Shown here: in pieces, positions 9,421-19,143 of the stretch
Layout of the letters: each line of letters opens with the position of its first letter
Numbering within the stretch: the first letter of the stretch is position 1
NCBI RefSeq assembly: GCF_019679455.1
Contig: NZ_JAIEZQ010000001.1
Span: 806,001-870,000 of the forward strand
Direction of reading: 5' to 3'
DNA: 64,000 bases
Source: Nocardioides jiangsuensis
Lineage (GTDB): Bacteria > Actinomycetota > Actinomycetes > Propionibacteriales > Nocardioidaceae
Made by a program: the position numbers and the translations under genes
Notes under the pieces: model-generated
The model's input: only the letters and a program-made list of their open reading frames with translations
Databases searched by the model: none
Told to the model about the DNA's origin: nothing

Positions 9421-10682
9421 CGGGGGCCCGCCAGCCGTTCCAGGGTGTCGGCGAGCGCCTCGACGCCGCGCAGGCAGTCGGCGGTCTCCGCGTGCTCGTC
9501 GGGGGCATGCGAGACACCGGTGGGGTTGCGGACGAACAGCATCGCGGTGGGCACCCCGGCGGCGGACAGCACGCCCGCGTCGTGGCCGGCCATCGTCGGC
9601 AGCAGCGGCCAGTCCCCGCCCTCGTGGCCGGCGGCGATCCGCCGGGCCAGGGCCGGGTCGAAGACGACCTCGGCGGAGACCGACTCCGCGACGACCTCGA
9701 CCGTGGTGCCGTCGCGCCCGGCCCGCTCGCCCGCGAGCCGCTCGACGTCGGCGAGCATCTTCTCGAGGTGGGCCCGCGACTCCGCCCGCGCGTCGAGCCA
9801 GGCCGTGACCCGGGAGGGCACCGCGTTGGTCTGGTTCGGGTGTACGTCGACCCGGCCGAACGTCGCGCGCTGCCCCGCGAGCCGGGCCTGCTCGTTCGCG
9901 GCGAGCACCGTCGTCGCGTAGGTCACCATCGGGTCGCGCCGGTCCTCCATCCGCGTGGTGCCGGCGTGGTTCGCCTGGCCGTGGAAGTCGAAGCGGTACC
10001 TGCCGTGCGGCCAGATCCCGCTCGCCACCCCGACCGGGGCGTCCCGGTGCACCAGGTCGCGGCCCTGCTCGACGTGCAGCTCGACGAAGCAGCCGATCCG
10101 CTCCGCGGTCCCGCCGCCGGGACCGACCTCCGTCCCGTCGGCGACCGGCAGCCCGGCGGCGGCCATCGCGTCCAGCAGGTAGACCCCGTCGCGGTCGCGC
10201 AGCTCCTTGACCCCGTCGAGCGTGGTGGCCCCGGTCATCAGCCGCGACCCGAGGCAGGCCAGCCCGAAGCGCGACCCCTCCTCATCGACGAAGACCGAGA
10301 CCCCGAGCGGCCGGGTGGGCGTGAAGCCGCGCTCCCGGAGCAGGTCCACCGCGGCCAGCGCGGAGACCACGCCGAGCGGCCCGTCGTACGCCCCGCCGTC
10401 GCGCACCGAGTCCAGGTGGGAGCCGGTGACCACGCCGGGCTCCGCGGCCTGCGCCGCGCCGGGCGCCGCGCCCTCCGCGGAGCCGCCCGGTCCGGGGCGC
10501 CACCAGGCGACCGTGTTGCCGAACGCGTCGGTGCGCACGTCGAGGTCCCGGGCCCGGCACTGCTCGACGAACCAGGCGGCGGCCTCGCGCTCGGCGGCGG
10601 TGAACGGCTGCCGGTGGTAGCCGCCGCTGGACGCCGACCGCCCGACCGGCGCCAGGTCGCGCCACATCTGCTCAAACGACAT
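9417..10682 (-). CDS. M20-family amidohydrolase (allantoate amidohydrolase/N-carbamoyl-amino-acid hydrolase type)
   Basis: Binuclear metallo-amidohydrolase of about 421 residues. It shows GSHLDSVRDGGAYDGPLGV (first metal His and bridging Asp), FVDEEGSRFG (Glu general base and metal Glu), ELHVEQG, the dimerisation-lid segment GQANHAGTTRMEDRRDP, and MPTMAGHDA-like LLPTMAGHDAG near the end. The family cleaves allantoate or N-carbamoyl amino acids. Here it is translationally coupled to hutF, so I infer it deformylates N-formylglutamate in place of HutG. The ATG at 10682 has GGAG seven bases upstream; a methionine five codons later (10667) is an alternative. The start lies only 10 bp from the divergent nitroreductase ATG. 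Confidence 0.88.
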   Translation of the reverse strand: MSFEQMWRDLAPVGRSASSGGYHRQPFTAAEREAAAWFVEQCRARDLDVRTDAFGNTVAWWRPGPGGSAEGAAPGAAQAAEPGVVTGSHLDSVRDGGAYDGPLGVVSALAAVDLLRERGFTPTRPLGVSVFVDEEGSRFGLACLGSRLMTGATTLDGVKELRDRDGVYLLDAMAAAGLPVADGTEVGPGGGTAERIGCFVELHVEQGRDLVHRDAPVGVASGIWPHGRYRFDFHGQANHAGTTRMEDRRDPMVTYATTVLAANEQARLAGQRATFGRVDVHPNQTNAVPSRVTAWLDARAESRAHLEKMLADVERLAGERAGRDGTTVEVVAESVSAEVVFDPALARRIAAGHEGGDWPLLPTMAGHDAGVLSAAGVPTAMLFVRNPTGVSHAPDEHAETADCLRGVEALADTLERLAGPR

Positions 10683-10692
10683 GATCTGCTCC

Positions 10693-11298
10693 ATGGAGTT
10701 CCAAGACGTCGTACGCCGTCGCCGGATGGTGCGCACCTACTCGGACGAGCCGGTGGACCCGGACGTGGTCGAGCGCATCCTCGCGAACGCGCTGCACGCA
10801 CCGAGCGCCGGGTTCACCCAGGGGTGGGCGTTCCTGCTGCTCGATACGGCCGCCGACGTCGACCGGTTCTGGTCGGCCTGCACCCCGGAGGGCGCCGCGG
10901 AGACCCCGGACTCGTGGCTGCGCGGGATGCGCACCGCCCCGGTGGTGATCGTCCCGCTGTCGAACAAGTCGGCCTACCTCGGCCGGTACGCCGAGGCGGA
11001 CAAGGGGTGGACGGACCGGGACGAGGCTCGCTGGCCGGTGCCGTACTGGCACATGGACACCGCGATGGCCTCGCTGCTGATGCTGCTGACCGCGGTCGAC
11101 GCCCGGCTCGGCGCCTGCTTCTTCGGCATCCCCGGTGAGCGCACCGCGGCGTTCCGCGCGGAGTTCGGGGTGCCCGAGGAGTACACCCCGGTCGGTGCGA
11201 TCACCCTCGGGCACCGCACCGGGAGCCCCGGCGGCCGGGGCTCGGCCGGGCGCGGCCGCAGGCCGGTCGAGGAGGTCGTGCACCGCGGCGGCTGGTGA
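10693..11298 (+). CDS. Nitroreductase-family flavoprotein
   Basis: 201 residues of the FMN-dependent nitroreductase fold. It starts MEFQDVVRRRRMVRTYSDEP, the FMN-phosphate binding Arg cluster, followed by APSAGFTQGW, a central helix pair around MDTAMASLLMLLTAVD, and GACFFGIPGE. The C-terminus is a Gly/Arg-rich tail rather than the usual ordered end. The preferred start is the ATG at 10693; an in-frame ATG at 10681 overlaps the start codon of the opposite gene. No ribosome site is visible, so the message may be leaderless. It sits between the two hut blocks on the opposite strand; a link to histidine use is not established. Confidence 0.88.
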   Translation: MEFQDVVRRRRMVRTYSDEPVDPDVVERILANALHAPSAGFTQGWAFLLLDTAADVDRFWSACTPEGAAETPDSWLRGMRTAPVVIVPLSNKSAYLGRYAEADKGWTDRDEARWPVPYWHMDTAMASLLMLLTAVDARLGACFFGIPGERTAAFRAEFGVPEEYTPVGAITLGHRTGSPGGRGSAGRGRRPVEEVVHRGGW

Positions 11299-11337
11299 CC
11301 CGTTCCGTAGACTGGCGGGCGTCAGGGGGTGAGACCG

Positions 11338-11967
11338 ATGACTGACCAGGAGAGCCCGGAGGACCGGGAGCGCAGGCTGCGCCGGGCCGCGGTGACCGCG
11401 TTCACCCAGCAGGCACCGGAGCCGCTGCCCGAGGACGCCGAGGAGGACGAGGACGACTCGGCCCCCGCCCAGCGGATGGAGCAGCAGGCGCTGTGGGTGG
11501 ATCTGCAGGTGCGCAGGGCGATGGAGCGCGGGGAGTTCGACGACCTGCCGGGGGCCGGCAAGCCGATCCGCGGGCTCGACGGCAACCACGACCCGAACTG
11601 GTGGGTCAAGAGCCTCATCGAACGTGAGCAGATCACCGGCGTCCTGCCCCCGGCCCTCGCGCTGCGCAGGGAGGACGCCGAGCTCGACGGCGCGCTCGAC
11701 CGGGAGGCCTCCGAGGACGGGGTCCGGCGTGCGGTCGAGGACTTCAACCGGCGGGTGGTCGACGCACGACGGCAGCTGCTCGGCGGGCCGCCGGTGGTCA
11801 CCCCGACCCGCGACCCCGAGCGGGAGGTCGTCGCGTGGCGTGCCCGTCGCGCCGAGCGCCGGGACCGGCAGCGCGAGCTGCTCCAGCAGGCCGCGCGACG
11901 TGAGGACGCCCTGGCGCGGGGACACCGCGAGCGCCGCCGGTGGTGGCACCGCCGTACGCCGGGCTGA
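11338..11967 (+). CDS. DUF1992 (DnaJ-homologue subfamily C member 28-like) protein
   Basis: 209 residues. The conserved DUF1992 core is clear: a helix with QALWVDLQVRRAMERGEFDD, then LPGAGKPIRGLDGNHDPNWW, followed by KSLIEREQITGVLPPALALR. It is preceded by an acidic, disordered segment (PEDAEEDEDDSAP) and followed by a highly charged Arg-rich helical tail. The function is unknown; in eukaryotes the domain occurs in DNAJC28. The ATG at 11338 has AGGGGGTGAG just upstream; a GTG at 11329 is inside that site and unlikely. It ends 15 bp from the convergent hutU stop. Confidence 0.9.
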   Translation: MTDQESPEDRERRLRRAAVTAFTQQAPEPLPEDAEEDEDDSAPAQRMEQQALWVDLQVRRAMERGEFDDLPGAGKPIRGLDGNHDPNWWVKSLIEREQITGVLPPALALRREDAELDGALDREASEDGVRRAVEDFNRRVVDARRQLLGGPPVVTPTRDPEREVVAWRARRAERRDRQRELLQQAARREDALARGHRERRRWWHRRTPG

Positions 11968-11982
11968 CCCGGGCACCCGCGG

Positions 11983-13661
<1,679 letters not shown>

Positions 13662-13665
<4 letters not shown>

Positions 13666-15200
13666 CGGAGGTCTCCAATCGTGTCCTCGACGGCGGCCAG
13701 GACGGCGCCCCTGCGCACGAGGTCCACGGCCTCCTCGATCTCGGGTGAGAGGTGGCGGTCGGGCCCGGGGCCCGGGACGGTCTGCCGGAGCAGCGCGAGT
13801 ACGGCGCCCGTGGCCGGTGCCGGCGCGAGCGGGGCGCGGAGGTCGAGGGCGCGGGCCGCGGTGAGCACCTCGATCGCGACGACACGGGTGAGCCCGTCGA
13901 CGGCGCGGCGGAGCTTGCGGGCGGCGGACCAGCCCATCGAGACGTGGTCCTCCTGCATCGCGCTCGACGGGATCGAGTCGACGCTCGCGGGGGCGGCGAG
14001 CCGCTTCATCTCCGAGACGATCGCGGCCTGGGTGTACTGCGCGATCATGTGCCCTGAGTCGACGCCCGGGTCGTCGGCGAGGAACGGCGGCAGGCCGTGG
14101 CTGCGCGCCTTGTCGAGGAACCGGTCGGTCCGTCGCTCGGAGATCGACGCCACGTCCGCGGCGACGATCGCGAGGAAGTCGAGAACGTAGGCGACCGGGG
14201 CGCCGTGGAAGTTGCCGTTGGACTCCACCCGGCCGTCGCCGAGCACGACCGGGTTGTCCACCGCGGAGGCGAGCTCGCGCGCCGCCACCTGGGCGGCGTG
14301 CTCGACGGTGTCCCGCGCGGCGCCGTGCACCTGCGGCGAGCAGCGCAGCGAGTAGGCGTCCTGCACCCGGTGGCAGTCGGGCCCGCGGTGGCTGGCGACC
14401 ACGCCGGAGTCGGCGAGCACCCGGGCCAGGTTGGCCGCGGAGTCCGCCTGCCCGGGGTGCGGCCGGAGCGCCTGCAGGTCGGCGGCGAAGACCCGGTCGG
14501 TGCCGAGCTGGCCCTCGACGGACATCGCGGCCGCGACGTCGGCGGTGCGCAGCAGCATCCGCAGGTCGTGGATCGCCATCACCAGCATGCCGAGCATCCC
14601 GTCGGTGCCGTTGATCAGCGCGAGTCCCTCCTTGGCCTCGAGCTCGACCGGCTCGAGCCCGGCCGCGCGCAGCGCCTCCGCCGCAGGCATCGGCGTGCCG
14701 TGCGCGTCGCGGACCTCGCCCTCGCCGATCAGCGCCAGCGCGCAGTGCGAGAGCGGGGCCAGGTCACCGGAACAGCCCAGCGACCCGTACTCCCGCACCA
14801 CCGGCGTGATCCCGTGCGTGAGCATCCCGGCCATGGTCTGCGCGGTCTGCAGCCGGATGCCGGTGTGGCCGGTGGCCAGGGTGGAGAGCCGCAGCAGCAT
14901 CAGCGCGCGGACCACCTCGCGCTCGACCTCGGGGCCACTGCCGGCGGCGTGCGAGCGGACGAGCGAGCGCTGGAGCTGGGCGCGCATCTCCGACGGGATG
15001 TGCCGGGTGGCGAGGGCGCCGAAACCGGTGGAGATGCCGTACGCCGGTGTGGGCGCCGACGCGAGGTGCTCGACGTGCTTGCGGGCCTGCTCGATCGCGG
15101 CCACCGCCTCGTCGGTCAGCGCGACCGGGGCATCGTGGCGGGCCACCGCGAGCACGTCGTCGAAGGAGAGGGGGCCGACCCCGACGTGTACGACTGTCAT
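13662..15200 (-). CDS. hutH: Histidine ammonia-lyase
   Basis: First step of histidine degradation: removes ammonia from L-histidine to give urocanate. The 512 residues are the normal length. The prosthetic MIO group forms from an internal tripeptide; here it reads Cys143-Ser144-Gly145 in [15 protein letters not shown] rather than the textbook Ala-Ser-Gly, as I recall also for Streptomyces HutH. Other signatures are [12 protein letters not shown] (active-site Tyr), [20 protein letters not shown] and [14 protein letters not shown]. The ATG at 15200 begins [12 protein letters not shown]. hutU follows with a 4-bp overlap. A short inverted repeat about 55 bp upstream is a candidate operator. Confidence 0.97.
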
Positions 15201-15254
15201 GGGTCCATTGCACGCCCCCGCGGCCCGGTCAGCCAGCGTTCCGCGGGTACAACT

Positions 15255-15270
15255 GTCTCGGATATGAGAC
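15255..15270. promoter_or_regulatory. Candidate operator of the hutH-hutU promoter
   Basis: GTCTCGGATATGAGAC has perfect 5-bp arms (GTCTC/GAGAC) around a 6-bp AT-containing centre, about 55 bp upstream of the hutH ATG. The TCTn-AT-nAGA layout is of the size IclR-type regulators use, and an IclR gene lies 3.1 kb away at 18376. I recall an IclR-type HutR controlling hut genes in corynebacteria. Binding here is inferred from symmetry and position only. Confidence 0.4.
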
Positions 15271-15279
15271 TGCCGGCGG

Positions 15280-16059
15280 TCAGTGGCAGCCGTCGGGGGC
15301 GGCGGGGCAGGACGACCCCATCGCCAGGTCGACCAGGGCGTCCCACTGCCAGCCGGTCGCCACGCGCGGGCCGGCGCCGACGAGGACCACCGACACCCCC
15401 TCGGCCGCGACCGCGGTGAGCGAGCGGCCGCCCCGGGTCGCCGCCACGGAGGCGGAGCCGAGCCGGGGGTCCACCCCGACCGTCCAGCCGCAGCCGGCGA
15501 GCTCGTCGGCCAGCGCGGTCACCGCCCGGTCCGCGGAACCGGGGTCGCGGTGGGTGGAGACGGTCTCCCGGACCTCCCGCGTCCCGGACGTGTGCCGGGC
15601 GGTGCGCGCCGCCACCGCGCCGCGCGGGGAGGTGCAGCCGAGCGGGTCGGCCTCGCGCGGCGCCCAGGAGCCGCCGAGCTGCAGGGCGACGTCCGCGGTG
15701 CCCAGCATCGCCGCGGTGGGCACGCTCCGCCGCGGCTCGTCGTGGTGCTCCTCGGCGGGGGGGGTCCCGGGGTCGGGCACCGCGGGCGCGTCCAGGCCCG
15801 GGTCGCCGGGCGGCAGGGACGGGGCCGCCGGGCCGGCCGGTGCCGCGGCCGTGGTCGTGGACGTCGACGGGACCGACGTGGTCGAGCCCGAGGCCGAGCC
15901 CGCGGGCGACGGTGCCGGCGCGGCGGTCGCGGTGGGCCCGGCCGCCCGCACGGCCCGGCCGCTCGCGCCGGTGGCGTCACCGGTGTCCGCGCAGCCGGTG
16001 AGCGCCAGTCCGGCGGCCACCAGCAGCGGGGTGAGCCGCGTGACCGTCGCGCGGCTCAT
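15280..16059 (-). CDS. Exported lipoprotein with disordered Ser/Thr/Pro/Ala linker
   Basis: 259 residues. The start MSRATVTRLTPLLVAAGLAL is a lipoprotein signal ending in the lipobox LTGC (Cys near residue 23), so the protein should be lipid-anchored on the outer face of the membrane. A low-complexity stretch of about 80 residues leads to a small C-terminal domain with ALQLGGSWAPREADPLGC, paired cysteines (GCTSP, AGCGW, SSCPAAPDGC) and alternating strands. No family recognised. The ATG at 16059 overlaps the stop of the M15-type peptidase gene (ATGA); a start further upstream would disrupt the signal peptide. The pair is probably one leftward operon acting at the cell envelope. Confidence 0.8.
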   Translation of the reverse strand: MSRATVTRLTPLLVAAGLALTGCADTGDATGASGRAVRAAGPTATAAPAPSPAGSASGSTTSVPSTSTTTAAAPAGPAAPSLPPGDPGLDAPAVPDPGTPPAEEHHDEPRRSVPTAAMLGTADVALQLGGSWAPREADPLGCTSPRGAVAARTARHTSGTREVRETVSTHRDPGSADRAVTALADELAGCGWTVGVDPRLGSASVAATRGGRSLTAVAAEGVSVVLVGAGPRVATGWQWDALVDLAMGSSCPAAPDGCH

Positions 16060-18194
16060 CGCGGCTCCACGGTGACCGTGAGCGCGCCCCGGTTGTCGTC
16101 GTAGTAGTCGTCGGCGACGACGAACCACAGCGGCCCGTCCTCCGCGACGGTCAGGTCCAGGGAGTACTCGTGCGCGTCGGACCCGTCGCAGGATCCGCGG
16201 CCGTCGGCAGGCTCCCAGCTGACCAGCCGCCGGTTGACCACGAGGTCACCCAGCGGCGACCAGGACCCGTCGAACCTCCCCTCGAACCGGGTGGAGCGCC
16301 ACCAGGGCTCCTCGGCGGACGCGGTGCACTCGGCGTCGGCCGCGATCCAGTCGCTGCTCGCCCGCATCAGGTAGGCACCGGTCACGGTCAGCCGAAGCTC
16401 GGTGCCCTCGGCGAACTCCTGGGCGGTGCGGATCGCCGACGGGCTGCGCGAGTCGACCCGCAGGCTCTCCGGCTCCGGCGCGGGCTCCTCGGACGGGTCC
16501 GGCTCCGGGGTCGGCTCCTCGGACGGGTCCGGCTCCGGGGTCGGCTCCGGGGTGGGGCTCGGCTCCGGCTGCCTCTCGACGTACGGCGTGACGCTCACGC
16601 GCAGGGCGCCGGTGTTGTCGGCGTAGCTGCGCGGGTCGTCCACCCGCACGTTGACCGGCTGGGTCCGGTCCGCCCGCCAGACGAACGTGTAGACGTGGTC
16701 CTCGGCGCAGGAGGCGCCGCTCTCCGCGGGCTCGCCGCCCACGTCGGTGAGCCGGGGCACCAGGCTGTCGTGGCCGAAGGTCCCGAGCATGACGTCGAAC
16801 CGGTCCTCGCCGTACTCCCCCTCGAACCGGCGGTCCCAGCTCGAGCGCGAGGTGCGCGCGCACTCCGCGTCGGCGGTGACGCCGCGGCCGTCGGTCCAGG
16901 TGCCGCGCACGGTCACCCGGTAGTCCTCGCCGCCGGTCAGCTGTCCGGGGCTGGTGACGCCGGCCTTCGCCTTGGCCGGGACGGTCCACGCCATGGTGCT
17001 GCGGCTGCGCCCGAGGTCGGTGATCCGGACCGCGAGCGTGCCCGCGTTGTCCGCGTGGCCGTTGGCGTCCCACACCGTCAGCGGCACGCGGCCGTCGCGG
17101 TCGGCCTGGTAGACCCAGCGGTAGGTGTGCCCGCCGGTGTCACAGTCCCGGTCGTCGTCGGCCTGGGCGTACAGGTCGTGCCCGTCGACGTACAGGTCGA
17201 GGTGGTCGGCGTCCCACTGGTCGGTGCGCAGCGAGCGGGTGCGCTGCCAGCCGGAGCGGGCGGCGGCGCTGCACTCGGCGTCGGCGCGCGAGGCGGTGCG
17301 CCGGTCGTAACGGTAGGTTCCGGCCACCTCGACGAGGTAGCGGTGCCCCTCCGCCAGCGCGCCCCGGGTGAGCGTGCCGGCCCGGCGGTCGGTGCGGACC
17401 GCGACCCGCTCGTGCACGAGCGCGGGTCCGGCGGTCAGCGTCCGGGGAGCCCGGGGCTCGGGGACGGCTCGGGGCTGCTTCGTCCGGGAGTCCGGCTGCG
17501 GGTCCGGGTGGTCCTGGCGCGGGCCGGAGCTCCTCGGCTCCGGCTCGGTCGGCCTGGGCGGCTGCGGCACGTTGCCCGACCCGTTCGGGAAGCGCCGCGG
17601 GCTCCAGAACGAGGTCTTCTTGCGTGCCCCGGCCCAGCTCAGCGAGAAGTGCACGTGGTCGGTGTGCGGGTTCGCGCCGGTGTACCGGCGCCAGCCGGAC
17701 GAGGCGGCGTAGGCGCCCCAGATCCGCCGGTTCCAGATCATGTACTGGATGCCCAGGCGGCGGGCCATCGCGTAGCGGTTGCCGTGCCGGTCGGTCTTGA
17801 GCAGCCACCGGAACAGCGCCTGCACCGAACGACGGTCCTGCGCGCTGCCCACGCTGACGCCCCAGTCGAAGGCCCGCCCCTCCTTGTGCTCCGAGGCCCC
17901 GCCGACCGAGCAGGAGCGCGAGATGCCCAGGCTGCGCGAGCTCTTGTAGGTGCGCAGCAGCATGGTCGCGAACGCGGCGGTGCCCGGCTTGGCGCCCGGC
18001 GAGCAGATCGACTGGCCGACGTACGGCGCCAAGGGCTCGATCTTCGCGGTGTAGCGGTGCGGGGTCCTCGGCACCTTCGCGCTGGCCGCCCCGGAGCCGA
18101 CCGTGAGGCCGGCGACCAGGGTGCACGCGACGGTGGCGGCAAGAACACGGACGAGAAGTCGACGGATGTCGGACACGCGAGAAGCTCCAGTCAT
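16056..18194 (-). CDS. Secreted M15-type peptidase with three C-terminal repeat domains
   Basis: 712 residues. A Sec signal (about 1-38, ending GAASA) precedes a domain resembling D-Ala-D-Ala carboxypeptidases (VanY/M15): SEHKEGRAFDWGV gives His103 and Asp110, and HTDHVHFS gives His182 as probable zinc ligands. A Pro/Arg-rich linker follows, then three copies of a domain of about 120-140 residues. Each copy has ADAEC, an SxW or WWR segment, and a closing strand after a DN-x-G-x-L motif (ADNAGTLAVRI, ADNTGALRVSV, DDNRGALTVTV). Copies 2 and 3 are separated by a repeated EPTPEPDPSE linker. A cell-wall role is likely, with the repeats as possible carbohydrate- or wall-binding beta-sandwiches. It is divergent from the IclR gene. 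Confidence 0.82.
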   Translation of the reverse strand: MTGASRVSDIRRLLVRVLAATVACTLVAGLTVGSGAASAKVPRTPHRYTAKIEPLAPYVGQSICSPGAKPGTAAFATMLLRTYKSSRSLGISRSCSVGGASEHKEGRAFDWGVSVGSAQDRRSVQALFRWLLKTDRHGNRYAMARRLGIQYMIWNRRIWGAYAASSGWRRYTGANPHTDHVHFSLSWAGARKKTSFWSPRRFPNGSGNVPQPPRPTEPEPRSSGPRQDHPDPQPDSRTKQPRAVPEPRAPRTLTAGPALVHERVAVRTDRRAGTLTRGALAEGHRYLVEVAGTYRYDRRTASRADAECSAAARSGWQRTRSLRTDQWDADHLDLYVDGHDLYAQADDDRDCDTGGHTYRWVYQADRDGRVPLTVWDANGHADNAGTLAVRITDLGRSRSTMAWTVPAKAKAGVTSPGQLTGGEDYRVTVRGTWTDGRGVTADAECARTSRSSWDRRFEGEYGEDRFDVMLGTFGHDSLVPRLTDVGGEPAESGASCAEDHVYTFVWRADRTQPVNVRVDDPRSYADNTGALRVSVTPYVERQPEPSPTPEPTPEPDPSEEPTPEPDPSEEPAPEPESLRVDSRSPSAIRTAQEFAEGTELRLTVTGAYLMRASSDWIAADAECTASAEEPWWRSTRFEGRFDGSWSPLGDLVVNRRLVSWEPADGRGSCDGSDAHEYSLDLTVAEDGPLWFVVADDYYDDNRGALTVTVEPR
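16483..16542. repeat. Two tandem 30-bp repeats in the linker of the M15-type protein
   Basis: Two identical 30-bp units abut (16483-16512 and 16513-16542), encoding EPTPEPDPSE on the minus strand. They sit in the acidic Pro/Glu linker between repeat domains 2 and 3, where change of copy number would only alter linker length. Confidence 0.85.
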
Positions 18195-18296
18195 GCTGGC
18201 GACGTGCGGGCGCGCGGGCCCGGTCGCCGTGCCTCCGACTCCTCCCAGCCGGACGCGGTGCCACCTATCATGAGTGTCGATCTACCGATACGGGTG

Positions 18297-18310
18297 GTTT
18301 TGGTTAAAAC
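18297..18310. promoter_or_regulatory. 14-bp inverted repeat before the IclR gene
   Basis: GTTTTGGTTAAAAC has perfect 5-bp arms (GTTTT/AAAAC) in an unusually AT-rich patch of the 181-bp region between the divergent M15-type gene and the IclR gene. Position and size suit an autoregulatory IclR operator. It does not share arms with the hutH palindrome, which weakens the idea that one regulator binds both. Confidence 0.4.
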
Positions 18311-18375
18311 AAGGTAAAAGCCCGATTTCTCCCGTGCGGCCGCCGGCCGCCCGGCGTTTGCTCCGAGAGGTGTCG

Positions 18376-19143
18376 ATGGGCCAGGTCCCCGCTGCCACCC
18401 GCGCCCTGCGGGTCCTCCGGTTCCTCGCCCGCCAGCCGGACCCGGTCACCCTCGAGCGGCTCGCGCAGGCGGTCGGCCTGCCGCGCTCCACCGCCTACCA
18501 CCTGGTCCAGGCGATGATCGAGGAAGGCTTCGTGGTGCACCTCCCCGAGGAGCACCGGTACGGCCTGGGCGTCGCGGCCTTCGAGGTCGGTAGCGGCTAC
18601 TCCCGGCAGGCCCCGCTCCAGCGCATCGCGCGCCGCCACCTCGCCGACCTGGTGGACACCGTGGGCGAGTCCGCGCACCTGGCGGTCCTGCACGGCCGCG
18701 ACGTGCTCTACGTGCTCGAGGAGCGCGCCCCCGGCCGGCCGCCGCTGGTGACCGACGTCGGGGTGCGGCTGCCGGCGCACCTGACCGCGAGCGGGCGCGC
18801 GATCCTCTCCGCCCTCCCGCAGAACCAGGTGCGCGCTCTCTACCCCGACCGCAGCGCGTTCGTGGACCGGACCGGGGTCGGGCCGACGTCGCTGAGCGCG
18901 CTCCGGGCGCTGCTGACCGAGACCCGCCAGCGCGGGTACGCGATCGAGGACGGCGAGGTCACCCCCGGGTTCGCCTCGGTGGCGGCCGTCGTCCTCGACC
19001 ACAACGGGCACCCGGCGGCGGGCGTGGCGGTGACCTACCGGAGCGACCCGGCGACCGACCTGGGTCCGCTGATCGCGGCCACGCAGCGCACCGCGGAGCA
19101 GCTCACGGTCCGGCTCGGCGGGACCGCCCCGCGGCGGGACTGA
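18376..19143 (+). CDS. IclR-family transcription regulator
   Basis: 255 residues. It has an N-terminal winged helix-turn-helix (ATRALRVLRFLARQ through LERLAQAVGLPRSTAYHLVQ and the wing HRYGLGVAAFEVG) and a C-terminal IclR effector-binding domain (AHLTASGRAILSALP, RGYAIEDGEVTPGFASVAA, AAGVAVTYRS). The ATG at 18376 has GAGAGG a few bases upstream and begins MGQVPAATRALR, matching IclR starts; the frame stays open to 18274 without another good start. Candidate targets are itself, the divergent M15-type gene, and the hut genes, since IclR proteins control hut genes in some actinobacteria. Its 3' end overlaps the convergent membrane-protein gene by 41 bp. Confidence 0.92.
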   Translation: MGQVPAATRALRVLRFLARQPDPVTLERLAQAVGLPRSTAYHLVQAMIEEGFVVHLPEEHRYGLGVAAFEVGSGYSRQAPLQRIARRHLADLVDTVGESAHLAVLHGRDVLYVLEERAPGRPPLVTDVGVRLPAHLTASGRAILSALPQNQVRALYPDRSAFVDRTGVGPTSLSALRALLTETRQRGYAIEDGEVTPGFASVAAVVLDHNGHPAAGVAVTYRSDPATDLGPLIAATQRTAEQLTVRLGGTAPRRD

